Assembly: GCA_035236585.1 (NCBI GenBank)
Contig: CP141126.1
Span: forward strand, 13,839,001-13,903,000
DNA: 64,000 nucleotides
Direction of reading: 5' to 3'
Origin: Warburgia ugandensis
Taxonomy: Eukaryota; Streptophyta; Magnoliopsida; Canellales; Canellaceae
Positions 49,744 to 62,863 of the stretch are shown one piece after another; within the stretch, counting starts at the first letter, position 1, and every line of letters begins with the position of its first letter. Both the position numbers and the translations under genes were made by a program. The notes beneath the pieces were generated by a model, which was not told the origin of the DNA, did no database searches, and worked only from the letters and a program-made list of their open reading frames with translations.

Positions 49744-52187
49744 TGTAATGACTCCAATTTTGTAATATTGAAATTCCAAGTTAAGCAATGAAAAGATCAG
49801 TTTTTTTAAGGTAAGGGTATTTTAGTCATTTCACTATTTACCTTGATTGAACCTAGGAATTTGGTCCTAAAAATGGTTCCATTAGATGCATCTCGGAAAA
49901 AGGAATCCAACGAGACCAAAATCACCCAAAACGGAGTTAAAATGAGCAAGATATGGCCCTTTGAAGTTCAGGGGCAAAACTGTAAATTTTACAAAAAACG
50001 GTTTAACCTGCAAAACACAGGGGCCCGTTTTGATACGGGCACCCCTTCATCTTCAACCTCTAGAGGGTTCTAGAACGGCAGTGATTGGAGAAGAAATCAC
50101 CGCCATTCTAGAGGTTTCTCCACCGCCATTCAAAGGCGGTGAGAGCCCCCTCTAAAACCCTCTCTTAGCTCTATAAATAGAGCTCTTAGGTGCCTCTAAT
50201 GGTAGCCCAAAATGTTGGAGAAAACCCGTCATGGAGCAGTGACCTAGAGGGGAAAACAAGGAGAAAAACCCAGCAACGAGCTAGGTATGTCCGAGATCGC
50301 TCAAAACCCATCTCCCCCATAGTTCCAAGTTCAATTTCCTTAGGTTTTTGCATGAAAAACCATGCAAAATAGAGCCCTAGAGACTCACCAAGGACCCAGG
50401 GACGTTCCCTGGGTCGCACTGGTTCGATAGGGTCGAACTAGGGTGTCCTGAGGATGCCCCAGTTCCCCAACGAGCTGGAACGTCCCACGTCGACTTCTGT
50501 TTGAAAAACCAAACGAGCACGTCCCTGGACGCGCCCGCAAAAGAGACCGTCGGGCGGAAAACCCTGCGCGTCTACAGACACACCGGTTGAGGCACACGCC
50601 GCAGACGCGCAGCGCTAGCAGTGCGTTGTTTTTTGGTTCCTTAAGGAAGCCAGGGCGCACGACGCAGTTGCGCAGCGCCCTAGCATTCTGTTTTTTTCAT
50701 TCTTAGAATAGGATGGTGGCGCGTTGCCACTATAACTTTGGAAAACTGAGGATACCAAGACCCAATTAGGACCTTAGGACACCCATAGGCATAGGGATGG
50801 ACCCCTAATGCCTAAGTAATAAGACCAATTACTCTAAAACCCATAAAAGATAGGCCAAACTAACCTTGATTCCCCAAACCATGATCAGGAGCGTCCGAGG
50901 ACAAAAGGGTTAGCGCAACCTAGCCAGGTAGGTGCTCTATCACTATTAGATTCTTTTAAAAGATCTATTATTGTTTTGAGAACATATGTTTTAAGTATAT
51001 GACTTGTTTATCATGACTTAATTCAGCATGCAGGTGATAAATGTTTTGTACATAGACATGTTTTGTAAATGATTGCATATACATTATGCACATATATGTT
51101 TTGCAAACAAGTGCATACATTGCATGATTTAAGTACTTGCAAAGATTGCATGTCCTTGAGGGTTGCCAAAAGATGCTGGAGTGCCGAGGGCCAGGCAGTT
51201 GTGAGGGACCCAAAGAGGACCGGTTTTGAACAGAGGTTTTTGGCTTATTTGATCGTACATGATTTGGGCTAGTAAGCTCGTGGGTGCTATGCTGAGGGGT
51301 GTGGGTTCGCCACCCAGCCTCTACCACTATTAGGTGGATGGGTACCACGCCCAAAAAGGGCATGTCCCTGCTTCGACTGTATGTGGTACAGGGGGCTACC
51401 ACTAGTGTCACGGCACTGGGTCGAAGTGTCATATGCCCCGTGGAGGTATATGATCCTGTGTCTTTAGGTACCTGGGGACTACACGGCAGTGAGGTCGTGG
51501 GCATAGTGGGACCCTATGGTTTGATGATTTATGTGCATTGCATATGGCATGATTTGAGGTTGGTCGACCATACCATACTAGAGATCCATGAGTTGGATTC
51601 CATGAAGCATCTTATGTATATCATGATGATATGATATATATGTATATGATACTTTCGATTTTGGATTATATGATCCTTTAAGTCGTTAGTATTTCAGTTT
51701 AACAATGGATTTTAATATCGATGTTGCACTCAAGTATTCAAACATACACATATTTTGAATGAGCATATGATTTTAAAACATCTCATGCATTATAAAACTA
51801 GTAGTGATAGGCTCCTACTGAGTATAGTATATACTCACCCAATCCTCAACATTTTTCAGACACCAAGTAAATACTTAAGAGCAAGGAACGCTTGTGCTAG
51901 GAACCATCCAGACTAAGTACAAGTAAGTAAAACCCCTACCTTATCTTTCAATGTTACTTGATTGTAGTTACTCTCTAATAGCTATTTGTGACTAACACTT
52001 TCTTGGGAATAATATTGATTTAAACTTTGCCATGGCTAAATAATTTGAGAATGTGTTTTGACACTCGGGGTTTTTATGAAAGATTGTTTTCCAAACGAAA
52101 AAGATTTTCATGCATCTCATACTTATAAAACAAGAGATCTCGCCTTTTTTATCAAAATTGCATCATATAAAAACCCGGGTCGTGACA
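49744..52187 (+). mobile_element. Solo LTR, copy 3, with perfect target duplication
   Basis: The 2444-bp element is flanked by GCCAG on both sides (49739-49743 and 52188-52192). It starts TGTAATGACTCC and ends CCCGGGTCGTGACA, so both ends are TG...CA. A TATA box (CTATAAATAG, 50171-50180) lies about 430 bases in, giving the plus orientation, and the CATTTCA plus AACGGAGTTAAAA text near the start is common in plant Ty3/gypsy LTRs. A GC-rich block lies at 50400-50660. No coding domains, primer site or second LTR were seen. Apparent frames inside (for example 50968-51504 minus) have no motifs. Confidence 0.83.
50171..50180 (+). promoter_or_regulatory. LTR TATA box
   Basis: CTATAAATAG followed by a leader-like stretch; it is placed where a U3 promoter is expected in the solo LTR. 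Confidence 0.6.
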
Positions 52188-52469
52188 GCCAGGCAAAGTC
52201 CCTCTACGCCAGACGGTACCAAACAACGACTAGCAAAGACCGCACAACCCAGGCGTTGTCTCCTCCTCTGCTCCAAACGAACCAAATGACGCCCCCGTTC
52301 AGATCAAGGCCGCCCAGCACAGCCAATCTAGTGGGATGGCCCAGCCTCAGAAACGCATCATTTTCCAGCAGCCCATGCTTCTGCACATCTCTGGCAGAGT
52401 CATCTCCTCTGGCGATCTCCTCCGGTCTTCTTCTCCATCTAGTTTATGTCTGGTTTTTGTTAAAATCCA

Positions 52470-52920
52470 GATTTTAAATAAAATTCCATTTTTTTAATGA
52501 AATTTCATTTTTGCCCATCCCTCTTTAAATGCAATTACATTTATGTTCTTTTTCGTTAATTACATCTACTTCCTCTTTTTAATTACATTTGTATCCCCAT
52601 TTTATTTACATCTGTGTCCTGATTCTATTCAAATTTTATTTTATCCATCTTTTGACAGTATTATCCAGGGACAGTGCTATCCACAGATAGTGTAATTCAG
52701 GAATGTTTAATTAGTTTTCTTTTATGTTTTATGGACTTGAAATTTATGTAAATTACATCAAATGAATAAACTGAATAGTCAGTTTAATTATGTTATTTTT
52801 AAGTTTTAGATAATTAAAATTTATTTAAACTCCTTATTTTTAAAGCGAGTCTCTGTGGGATCGACTCGTATTTGCATAGCTATACTACAATAGCCCGTGC
52901 ACTTGTGAAAACCATCAACA
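52470..52920. repeat. LTR-like dispersed repeat, copy 2
   Basis: This matches 5940-6700 in order and wording: ATTTTTGCCC, CCAGGGACA, AAACTCCTTATTTT, GGGATCGACTCGTA, TACAATAGCCCGTGCACTTG. The pyrimidine-rich sequence just upstream (52270-52440) also resembles the CT-rich block before copy 1, so both may be remnants of one LTR family. Confidence 0.55.
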
Positions 52921-53017
52921 AACTATCCATAATTATATTGGCTTCCCTGTCTAAACTTAAGCTAACAACTTTTGCTATTGTGGTCATATAGATTTTTAGA
53001 CTGCTTGTAGCAGTAAC

Positions 53018-54180
<1,163 letters not shown>

Positions 54181-54192
54181 CTCTTATTGTCT

Positions 54193-54199
54193 TATATAA
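54193..54199 (+). promoter_or_regulatory. TATA box of the plus-strand hydrolase gene
   Basis: TATATAA is followed about 30 bases later by a pyrimidine-rich CCTTTCCCCCTTCCC leader, as is common at plant start sites. The splice acceptor TTTTTGCAG ends at 54434, one base before the ATG, so the leader is likely interrupted by an intron. Confidence 0.55.
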
Positions 54200-54435
54200 C
54201 GGAAACGGAAGAATCTCCCATTCCCTGTCGCCTTTCCCCCTTCCCCCTTCTCTCTTCGGCCTTTTCCCTCGAATAGTCTTATTTGGGGTAGGAGAGGAGC
54301 CTTAGATCATTTTAGATTGAGTCTTCACGCTTCCAACGTTCTCCTTTTTCTGTGAAACCCCATTCCCACCCTTGTTTGCTCCTCCCCTGTTTCTGCTGAT
54401 ATAATTTTGATGAGATATTTTCATGTTTTTGCAGG

Positions 54436-57400
54436 ATGCTTATAAAGATAGCAGTAGTTCTACTTGCTGCTTTTCTCGGATTGGCTTATAATGCCATTCA
54501 ACCTCCACCTCCAAGAATCTGTGGCTCTCCAGATGGTCCTCCGATTACGTCCCTAAGAATCAAACTCAGAGATGGAAGACATCTTGCCTATAAGGAAACA
54601 GGAGTTCCCAAAGAAAGAGCTAGATATAAAATCATTCAAGTTCATGGTCTTGGTTCTTCAAAGGATCATCCACTACTAGCATCTCCAGTAAGAAGAAATT
54701 CTTTAACCATTTGAAGCTTTGATTAGTTCTGAACTGGGTATGAATTTGGCCTCTCATTGGTTTTCTCTTGATTTCAGGAGCTGGTAGAAGAATTGGGGAT
54801 TTACCTTTTAGCATTTGACCGTGCTGGGTATGGTGAGAGCGATCCGAATCCAAGGAGATCAGTACAGAGCGAAGCCTTGGACATTCAAGAACTCGCCGAC
54901 CAGTTGGAATTAGGATCAAAGTTTTATGTCATTGGAACCTCCATGGGAGGTTACTCCATTTGGGGTTGCCTCAAATATATACCACACAGGTATTATCCAG
55001 TTAATACTATTAGACTTTATGATATATTCGAGTAACCTTTCCTTGGCAACCAAGATAATAACAAAGTGCAAATTTGGCAAACATGTGGAAAGATTTCATA
55101 AAAAAATTGAAGAAAATAAAAGGCATGATTTAGATGTGAAGGTAATTTCCATTATATTGTTTTCAAAAATAAACCAACAAGAATTGCAATTTCATAAGAG
55201 AATTTGATGAATTATTTGTGAAATCCACCTTTAATTTGGTAAATTTTCGTCTGGTTTGAAATTCTTAAGAATTTTGAATTACTAAGACTTTCGAAGGTTT
55301 AAAGAGGGCAAGCAGTTTAGAGGTGGGGTCAGAAATCATGGATTAAGCTATCCTTGGTAATGATTTCTTTACCTGCTTTTTGATTCTTGACAGACATGGC
55401 TTGGTAGATCAACTAACGAAGATTTTCAGAACCCAAAATTTCGTTTCCAAATTGGAGGAGTAAATAAAATCGTGGACTATTATAAGACAAAACAAGGAAT
55501 TGGACCACGGCCCCTTTGTTCATTTCCTCTGTTTCATAGTACAATATTTTTCTTCTCGTACTCAAATTAGTATCGCGGTACAGTGGTCCCACTGTAGTTG
55601 ATCTGAAGCTTCTGTTTGATCATAGTTCCATCCTTAGAAGTTAGGTTTCTAGTGATGGACAGTTCTTAGCCATCCAATCAGAAAGGGTCTTTGTTCTTTG
55701 GATATTAGACAATTAGAAACATTAACTAAGCAACAAATCACATTTTGTTACCTAAAAGATTGCTGTTTGAAGGTAGAATTATCTGATTTAGGGATGGAAA
55801 TGGGTGTGGTCTTTTTAGGGACCCTACCCGAATTGACCCTCATGGTTCAGTATTAAGGGCAAGGAATTTTTTGGTTGCTCAAAAATTTATGACCAGAAAA
55901 ACATTGCTAACTGTCAAGAAAACATTTGTGGAATATGATACTGTAACATGAATCGTTTAGGATGTGATATAAGGGTTGTGTATTACGTAGTTCTTATGCT
56001 AATGAAATTAATGTTTTGTAGGCATTCCATCTGATATACACAATAAAAAGTTTGCTTTTGTTTATGCAAGATATGTAGGTAAGGCCTCTTAAGGGACCAA
56101 CCCTAATTGGCTTATGAGGATTGGTGTTTGGGACAGAAAATTTTTAACCCTATAAAAAATCTGTGCCCTGAAGTTGGTTGGGATCATGTTAGGGGCAGGA
56201 CAAAGCATTCGGTCAAGGGCCAGACGGCCAAAGATCTGCTCTGGGCTGCCCTGTTGCCTGCTGTAGTCTGATTAGCAATTGTTGACCTCGTAGGAGATAG
56301 ATCAACGGTGCAGATCATCGATAGGAAGGGGCATATTTTTTAAGCGGGTGTGGTTCATTGTATTGCAACGAGTTTGTCCCCTACTTAAGCGTTCCAATGT
56401 TGTGAATATCAAATCCAAAAAGAGTGGCTGATAATTATGTCTCATTAAAATTATCAGCTCTTCCTTCTTTACATATCAATGATTCATTTGGATATTGCTC
56501 CCCACGTAATCTTCCTTTTTTCTATGTATGCACCTGAAGTCTATAACAACCTGTAACGCTAATTGAATAATTGCGGTTGGTGGAGAGAGAAAGGTAGTTG
56601 TCTTACCTACCATTACATGGAAGAGGTTGGGTAAAGAAGTGCAGAAGTCAATTATGATTTGGTTGGGTTCATACGGCGACTCAGACTATCGATCAATGGT
56701 TTGAAAGGCGGAAGTTGGATCAGTTATTTGGCATCCTAACTGCTGCAGAAGTAAACAATAGGCCATGCCCGACAGGTCTTCCGGTGGATGATCCTAGTCT
56801 TTGTTGTCCAAAGTGTAAATTGGACAGCTGAGGTAATATAATGACGCACAGGATTCTAGTTCTCTAACCAGATGCACGAGGATGTTAAGCATGGCCTACC
56901 GGAAACAGGACCCAGTAGATGAATAGTTTGGATCCCGGTCTTGCAATCCTTGTGCCTTTCCTGTGTCTAATCTTGGATGGTTGGGCCACTAACACATAAG
57001 AATTCCCCTTTGACTTATGGTTCTTGTCTCGTTGTTATGATCTCTTCTGCAAGTTTTCTCGTTATTCATTACAACAAGCATTCAGAAAGAAAAAAAGTAG
57101 AAAAATAGTTCTCCATTGATTATGAATCCTTACTTGAAGCCGTGCCTGTAAGTCACATTTATCCGTAGTGGATAATTACAATGCTGGGAAAGTAGGCTAG
57201 AGGTTGAAACATTGGTGTCTCCGAGGCGCATCTTTATGGTATGCACCAAAAGGGTTTTCACTTGAAACTTGGAATGTCCTAACTACTAGTACTTAGGATG
57301 CAAGACACAAACGCCTTCAAAAGTTCGGAAACAAATAACCATTTACCAATCAGGGATAACAAATTATTATCCAACATGTCTGGTGAAAGCTCTGAATCAC

Positions 57401-60082
57401 TGACTCAACCATGTTCTTTAATCCTCGTGGTCTCTCTCATAACATTGTTAATGAATTCTATTTTCTTGCAGGTTAGCAGGTGCAGCACTACTGGTTCCAG
57501 TGATCAACTACTGGTGGCCTTCTTTTCCTGCTAATCTCTCAAGACATTCCTATCAACTGCAGCTTGTACAGGACCAATGGGCACTCCGGGTGGCGCATTA
57601 TGTTCCTAGCCTCTTATACTGGTGGATGACTCAAAAATGGTTCCCTTCTTCAGCAGTAGTTGAGAAAAACCCTGCAATTTTCAGCAGCCAAGATATCCAG
57701 CTGCTTCCAAAGCTTTTACCATATCAGGGGTCTGCTGTAAGTTACACTCTTTACATCTTGATCTCCCAACATTCGGAAAATCTTGAATTTATGCATCTGT
57801 CAATATTCTACGCTATTAGGGCTGCACAAGTTGGAACTGGAAATGTTGCTCCGGAAATATGTACAGTCAGAAGCAGAATTAGAGGACACCCTTTCAATAA
57901 TCCGGTGAACAACAAATCAACCCTACGGATATGTAATCCGTCAATTTGTAAGCTTAAGAAGAGGGCAGGAAAATGAAGCTGAAGAGCATGAACGCAGCTT
58001 CTGCTAGAAAACTTAAAGACTACTAGACGGAACAATACATAGAGAACCCCTCCATAGCAAGTTGTGGACTGTATAATCGCACGTATGGGACCATCCACAA
58101 GTCATTCTATCAAGTGATTCTTCACCAATTAGATTTCATTTCAGATTCTTGCCAAGTGGCATGACCTAATGCTTTTCTTTTTATCCTTTTTTTAAAGATT
58201 TTAAAGAGACACGTCCCTTTATCTCTCTCTTTCCCAATCTCATGCGACTAACTCTCTTGCCTTTCATCCAACAAGTGTACCAAATCCTACTCACACACAC
58301 ACACACTCTCTCTCTCTCTCTAAGTGTCGATTCCACCTTAATGGTTTCAATAAAAGGGTTTTTTTTTCTTTCAAAAATGCCATTAAGTTTTGGCATATTT
58401 ACAAAAAAGACCAACATTTTTTGAGTTTTGTAAATTTGCCATTAAATTTTGGTGAGCTGTGCAAAATTGTCATTTTATTAGTTTTTCTTCCTGCTTCATT
58501 GTTTGTTTTTAAAAATTTCAATGTTACCCTTTTCTAACAAACCTGCTACCTCACAAATGGACACATAATTAAGTTACTGACTTTGACCACTAAGTTTAAT
58601 GACTTTCCGATAAAAAGGACTCTAATGGTAAAGTTAGATTAAAAAAAAAAAAAACTAACTAACTAATAGTGAGATATTCAATTGTAAATATACCATGTTC
58701 ACCAACCTATGTTCAGTAACTGCTACCTCATAGACATAGACGTGATTAAGTTGATGATTTGGACGACTAAATTCAATGACTTTCTGATAGAAAGTTTGAG
58801 TGGAACTTGGTAACTAATATAATTTGATAATAAAGAATCTAATGGTATGGTTAAATTTTAATAGAAACCAACCAGTAGTGAGATATTTCAATTGCAAACA
58901 TACTATGTTGACAAACCTGTGCAACAGTACCTGCTACCTAGTCATGATTAAATTATTGACTTTGGCCACTAAGTTCAATGACTTTTCAATGGAAAGTTTC
59001 AGCGAAACTTAATACCTAATATAATTTGGTAATATAGAAGTCGTATGATCAGATTTCAACAATAATTGATCAATAGTGAGATATTCAATTTCAAAAATAA
59101 CATGTTCACCAACCTACGTAATAGTATCTATTATGCTTTTTCAATGAAATTCAACAATTTAAACTTTGATTTATCTCCAAAAACTGATGTAAAACTATTA
59201 ATGACACAAATTATAGTATAATCAACGCTTTGGATCAATCAAAGTTACAATAATTAAAGAAAAATTCAAGTTTAAAACATTAGCAAAGTGATATTACTAT
59301 TTACAAGAACAACCATGAGTAGTTGACTTTAAGCTCTTTGTTCAATGTCTTAATAAATGAAATTTAGAAATCTAAGACTTTCGCTTTCTTCTTCCCAATA
59401 TCTTTTATCTATCAAGATTAATTTTAGAAATTTTTGTTAATTAAAGAAGCAAAAAATAATGCACAAAATTCTCTACTTAATCACGTCTATATCTTTGAGG
59501 TAGTAGGTAATGTGCTCAAGTTGGTGAACATGGTATATTTGCTATTGAATATCTTAATGTTGGTTGGTTTTTTTAAAACCCAACTTTACCCTTAGATTCT
59601 TTGTTATCAAATTATGTTAAATACCAAGTTTTACTGAATTTTTTTCAATAAAAAAGTCATTTAACTTATTGGCCAAAGCTGGTAACTTAATCACGTTTGC
59701 ATCAATGAGGTAGCAGTTTGTTAAAGATAAGTAATATTGAAATTTTGTAAGAACTAACAATAAAGGAGGATGGAAACCTAACAGAATGGAAATTTTGAAA
59801 AGGTCAACAAAACTTAATGCAAATTTACAAAACTTAAAAAATATTGGACTATATTATAAATATGCCAAAACTTAATGGCATTTTTGCAAAAGAACCCTTC
59901 AATAAACGCATTCTATCTTTCAAGTCTTTTTAAAAGCTATATATTTCTATATTTGTTCTTTAATTAATCTCTTTCAACAATTACTAACTTTTGGGTTTCA
60001 TTTTAGTCAATATTGAATATTAAACTGATCATAATACTGGTGAATAGTTTTTCTTTTTTCAATTAATTTTCTTATTTCACAC

Positions 60083-60174
<92 letters not shown>

Positions 60175-62366
60175 ATCTCTTTATAATCTCTACTTAGCCT
60201 CTTCAAATTTTAATATAGTCAAGATTGATTATTTTGAAGAACCTCTATATAACAACAGGATATGAGGCTATCCACATGTTATTCTATTCTTAATTAAAGA
60301 GATTCTTCACCAATTAAATTTTAGTTTCTTGCCAAGTGGCATGTTCTAATGCTTTTCCTTGTTACCATTTTTTAAATAAAGGGACATGTCCCATTATCTC
60401 TCTTTCCTACTCTTATGTAACTAACTCTCTTCCTTTCATCCAAAAAGTGTGTCAATCTCTAGAACTCTCTCTATGACTCATAGTCCCAATAATTACTCAC
60501 ATTTGGATTTCAATTTAGTGAAGATTGAAGTGATCACAATGTTGATAAGTAGTTTTTCTTTTTTTAATTTAATTTCTCACTTAACTGTACTCTCTTTCTC
60601 GTATATAATATTTTTTTATAATCTCTACTAGCATCTTCAAATTTTAATATAGTCAATATCGACAATTCTGAAGAACACAAGGTTAGCAATTCTTTTCTTG
60701 AGAACTATTCAATTTGGGTTGCACCCTTTTTTAAGATTTTTTTTTTTTGTTTAGGCAATTTTTTGAGGATTCTTTTAGTTGCGCCTTTTTTAAGCTAATG
60801 TTTTTCATATGCCCATTAATATAATTGGGTTAAGCCTTTTTTTTTAGGATTCTTTTTTCCTTTTGGGGGATTTGTTTACCAAATCTATATTTTTACAAGC
60901 AAGACTTCTTGGTAATTTTTCCTATTTATGCATCATCTCTAGGAGCTTAGTTGCCTTTATTTTTTAAGTGTATTTCTATTTTCCACATTCCTAATATCTA
61001 AAACTAATTTGATTTTTCTACATTTATTATAACATGATAATTTAGGAACTTTTGTATTCTTCCACCCCTTTTAAGAAATTCCTTATGCACCTTTTTTAAG
61101 CACTTTTCTGTGCGCCTTTTTTCAAGAATTTCTTTACATTAGTAATTTCTCTTAATTTCACTCTTTCGTAATTTCTTTCTACTAGTCTTTTGTATTTACG
61201 GATTTACATGTGCACCTTTTATTTATGAACTTTCTATGAGATTTTCTCTCTATGCGATATATATGATAGAACATATATTTACAAATTAATTATTTTTTAT
61301 ATAAACAGAACATAAATTTTAAATTACAAATCTATATCTTCGCAAGCACATTTTTTAGCATTTTTTCTTGTTGCTATGAATTTATATGTTTTTTAAGCAA
61401 ACACTTTCTTTGAGGATTACTTTTCCTATTTAGACTTGTTTTAAGATTTTTTTGGTGGCGCCCTTCTACAAGGAAATGTTTTCTGCATGTACCTTTTTAA
61501 TAGGAATTGGACTATGTCACTTTCTAGGATTCTTTTCTTTGTGTTATTTTATCACACACACACACACAAAGCAAATTTTGTTAGCAATTATTGTATTTGT
61601 GCATTATCTCTAGGAGGTTAGTCTCCCTTTAAAAGTGTATTCCAAAATTTTACATTCTTAATATCTAATAAAAATTTGAATTTTTAGTAGCCTTTTTCTT
61701 CTTGTGCCTTTTTATTAGGATTTCCCTATGCGTCTTCTTTTAAGTACATTTACGTGGGCTTTTCTCTAGGATATTTCTTTATTTCTATATCTACTAATTT
61801 GACTCTCTAGTAATTTCTTTCTATTTTGGTCCTTTTTTGAGATGTCCTCCCCTATTTGTACTTATAAGCTCAAGGATAAATATAGCCATACTTTACACGC
61901 AACCCAGTGAATTGCATCTTTAAGGTCGAACACTGGCTTAACGAATGATGGTAATGGATCAACCCGCATTGACAGTTGTGTAACTTTGCTAAAAATCCAC
62001 TGTCATGTTTTATGGTGATATTCCATTGACTTATACCTATCGAATTTTCAGGGTAAGGCAACGCAACAAGGTGATTTTGAATGCCTGCACAGAGACATGA
62101 TGATCGGTTTTGGCACTTGGGACTTTGATCCTATGGACCTAAACAACCCATTCCCTCGTAATGAGGTATCTGTTCACATCTGGCAAGGTTATGAAGATAG
62201 GCTCGTTCCATTCATCCTGCAACGATATGTCTCGAAGAGGCTTCCCTGGATCAAGTATCACGAGATACCTGATGGTGGACACATGCTTATGCTTGCCGAT
62301 GGTATGGCCGATACCATGCTTCGGGCACTTTTACTTGGAGAAGAGCCCTCGGATAAATCTACGTAG
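54436..62366 (+). CDS. Alpha/beta-hydrolase family protein, intact, 347 aa
   Basis: This paralogue of the 33.2-36.4 kb gene has the same predicted role: a membrane-anchored serine hydrolase of unknown substrate. Coding exons are 54436-54687, 54778-54989, 57472-57736 and 62052-62366. All splice sites are GT-AG, phases are 0, 2 and 0, and the total is 348 codons with the stop. Exons 1 and 2 have exactly the same lengths as in the sister gene; exon 3 is one codon shorter and exon 4 is also one codon shorter. The N-terminus has a hydrophobic run (about 4-20) then PPPPRICGSP. HG is at 70-71; the nucleophile Ser139 lies in GTSMGG, Asp292 in WQGYEDR and His320 in DGGHM. Introns are 90, 2482 and 4315 bases; the last holds a fold-back element and microsatellites. 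The start is supported by the TTTTTGCAG acceptor one base before ATG. No defect was seen, though the long last intron should be confirmed by transcripts. Confidence 0.88.
58291..58321. repeat. Short compound (CA)n(CT)n microsatellite
   Basis: A CA run passes into a CT run, the reverse order of the compound repeats at 53022 and 60085. Confidence 0.9.
58356..59897. mobile_element. Fold-back Mutator-like non-autonomous transposon
   Basis: The ends are GGGTTTTTTTTTC on the left and AAAAGAACCC on the right, and the inverted repeats extend inward for several hundred bases: AAAAATGCCATTAAG on the left matches CTTAATGGCATTTTT on the right, and GCTACCTCA matches TGAGGTAGC further in. A 9-bp duplication TTCAATAAA flanks it (58346-58354 and 59898-59906), with one extra A on the left. 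Long inverted ends plus a 9-bp duplication fit a Mutator-like element. The left arm holds about three copies of a unit near 190-200 bases long (TTCAATGACTTT and GAGATATTCAAT recur near 58590-58670, 58772-58880 and 58975-59080). There is no transposase. Confidence 0.8.
60085..60172. repeat. Compound (CT)n(CA)n microsatellite
   Basis: CT repeat to 60129 then CA repeat to 60172, in the last intron of the hydrolase gene. Confidence 0.98.
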
Positions 62367-62652
62367 CTTTGTAATAGCGCTCTGATATATATCATTCCTG
62401 TCGAGTAAGGCAACAAATTTGATTTCATGTCTTGTTATTTGGCCTTTGAACATGCCTGGCCAGCTCCAGAGCAAGGCATATTCTTGATACAGTGACTTCA
62501 GTTAATGGCAACATACGTGCAATTGAAGATTTTTAGTGAATGACAATCTGCATGCATTTGAAAGATGCCTTGAATGAATGTTTACATTAGGATGTAATAC
62601 CACAGCTCGAGTAACGATTAACATTTTCATGAGAGCAAGTGCTGACTTGAGT

Positions 62653-62847
62653 AAAAAAGGCAGCCTCCGTGCACGAATCTCCTACGTATGTAGAGTCCAT
62701 GGAAAGGATGGACCATAAGGGTCAATAGTACACAGCTTACTTTGCATTTTGCAAGAGGCTGTTTTCACGCCTTGAACCTGTAACCTCAAGGTCACACGAT
62801 GACAACTCTACCATTGCGCCAAGATGACACAACGACAACTCAAGAAC
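62653..62847 (-). mobile_element. Au-type SINE
   Basis: On the minus strand the element has an RNA polymerase III A-box-like TGGCGCAATGGTAG near 62817 and a B-box-like GGTTCAAGGC near 62775. It continues with AACAGCCTCTTGCAAAATGC, ACCCTTATGGTCC and GGCTGCC, and finishes in a run of T (A on the plus strand, 62653-62658). These words are the Au SINE consensus as I remember it. A 16-bp duplication, AAGTGCTGACTTGAGT at 62637-62652 and the same with one change at 62848-62863, flanks it. Confidence 0.85.
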
Positions 62848-62863
62848 AAGTGCTGACTCGAGT

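Larger units (their letters stand above)
58090..60680. repeat. Tandemly duplicated intron sequence
   Basis: Phrases at 58100-58340 recur in the same order at about 60275-60470: ATTCTTCACCAATTA, CTTGCCAAGTGGCATG, CTAATGCTTTTC, then CATCCAACAAGTGT/CATCCAAAAAGTGT. Sequence at 60010-60240 recurs at 60510-60680: AATCTCTACT, CTTCAAATTTTAATATAGTC. Together these describe two copies of a unit, the first of which was split by the fold-back element. Confidence 0.7.

Noticed and set aside
50968-51504. 178-codon minus-strand frame
   Set aside because: It lies wholly inside the solo LTR at 49744-52187 and shows no motif; most likely a chance frame.
55785-56180. Possible hAT-like element because of TAGGGATGGAAAT-type text
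   Set aside because: No matching terminal inverted repeat or 8-bp duplication could be found.
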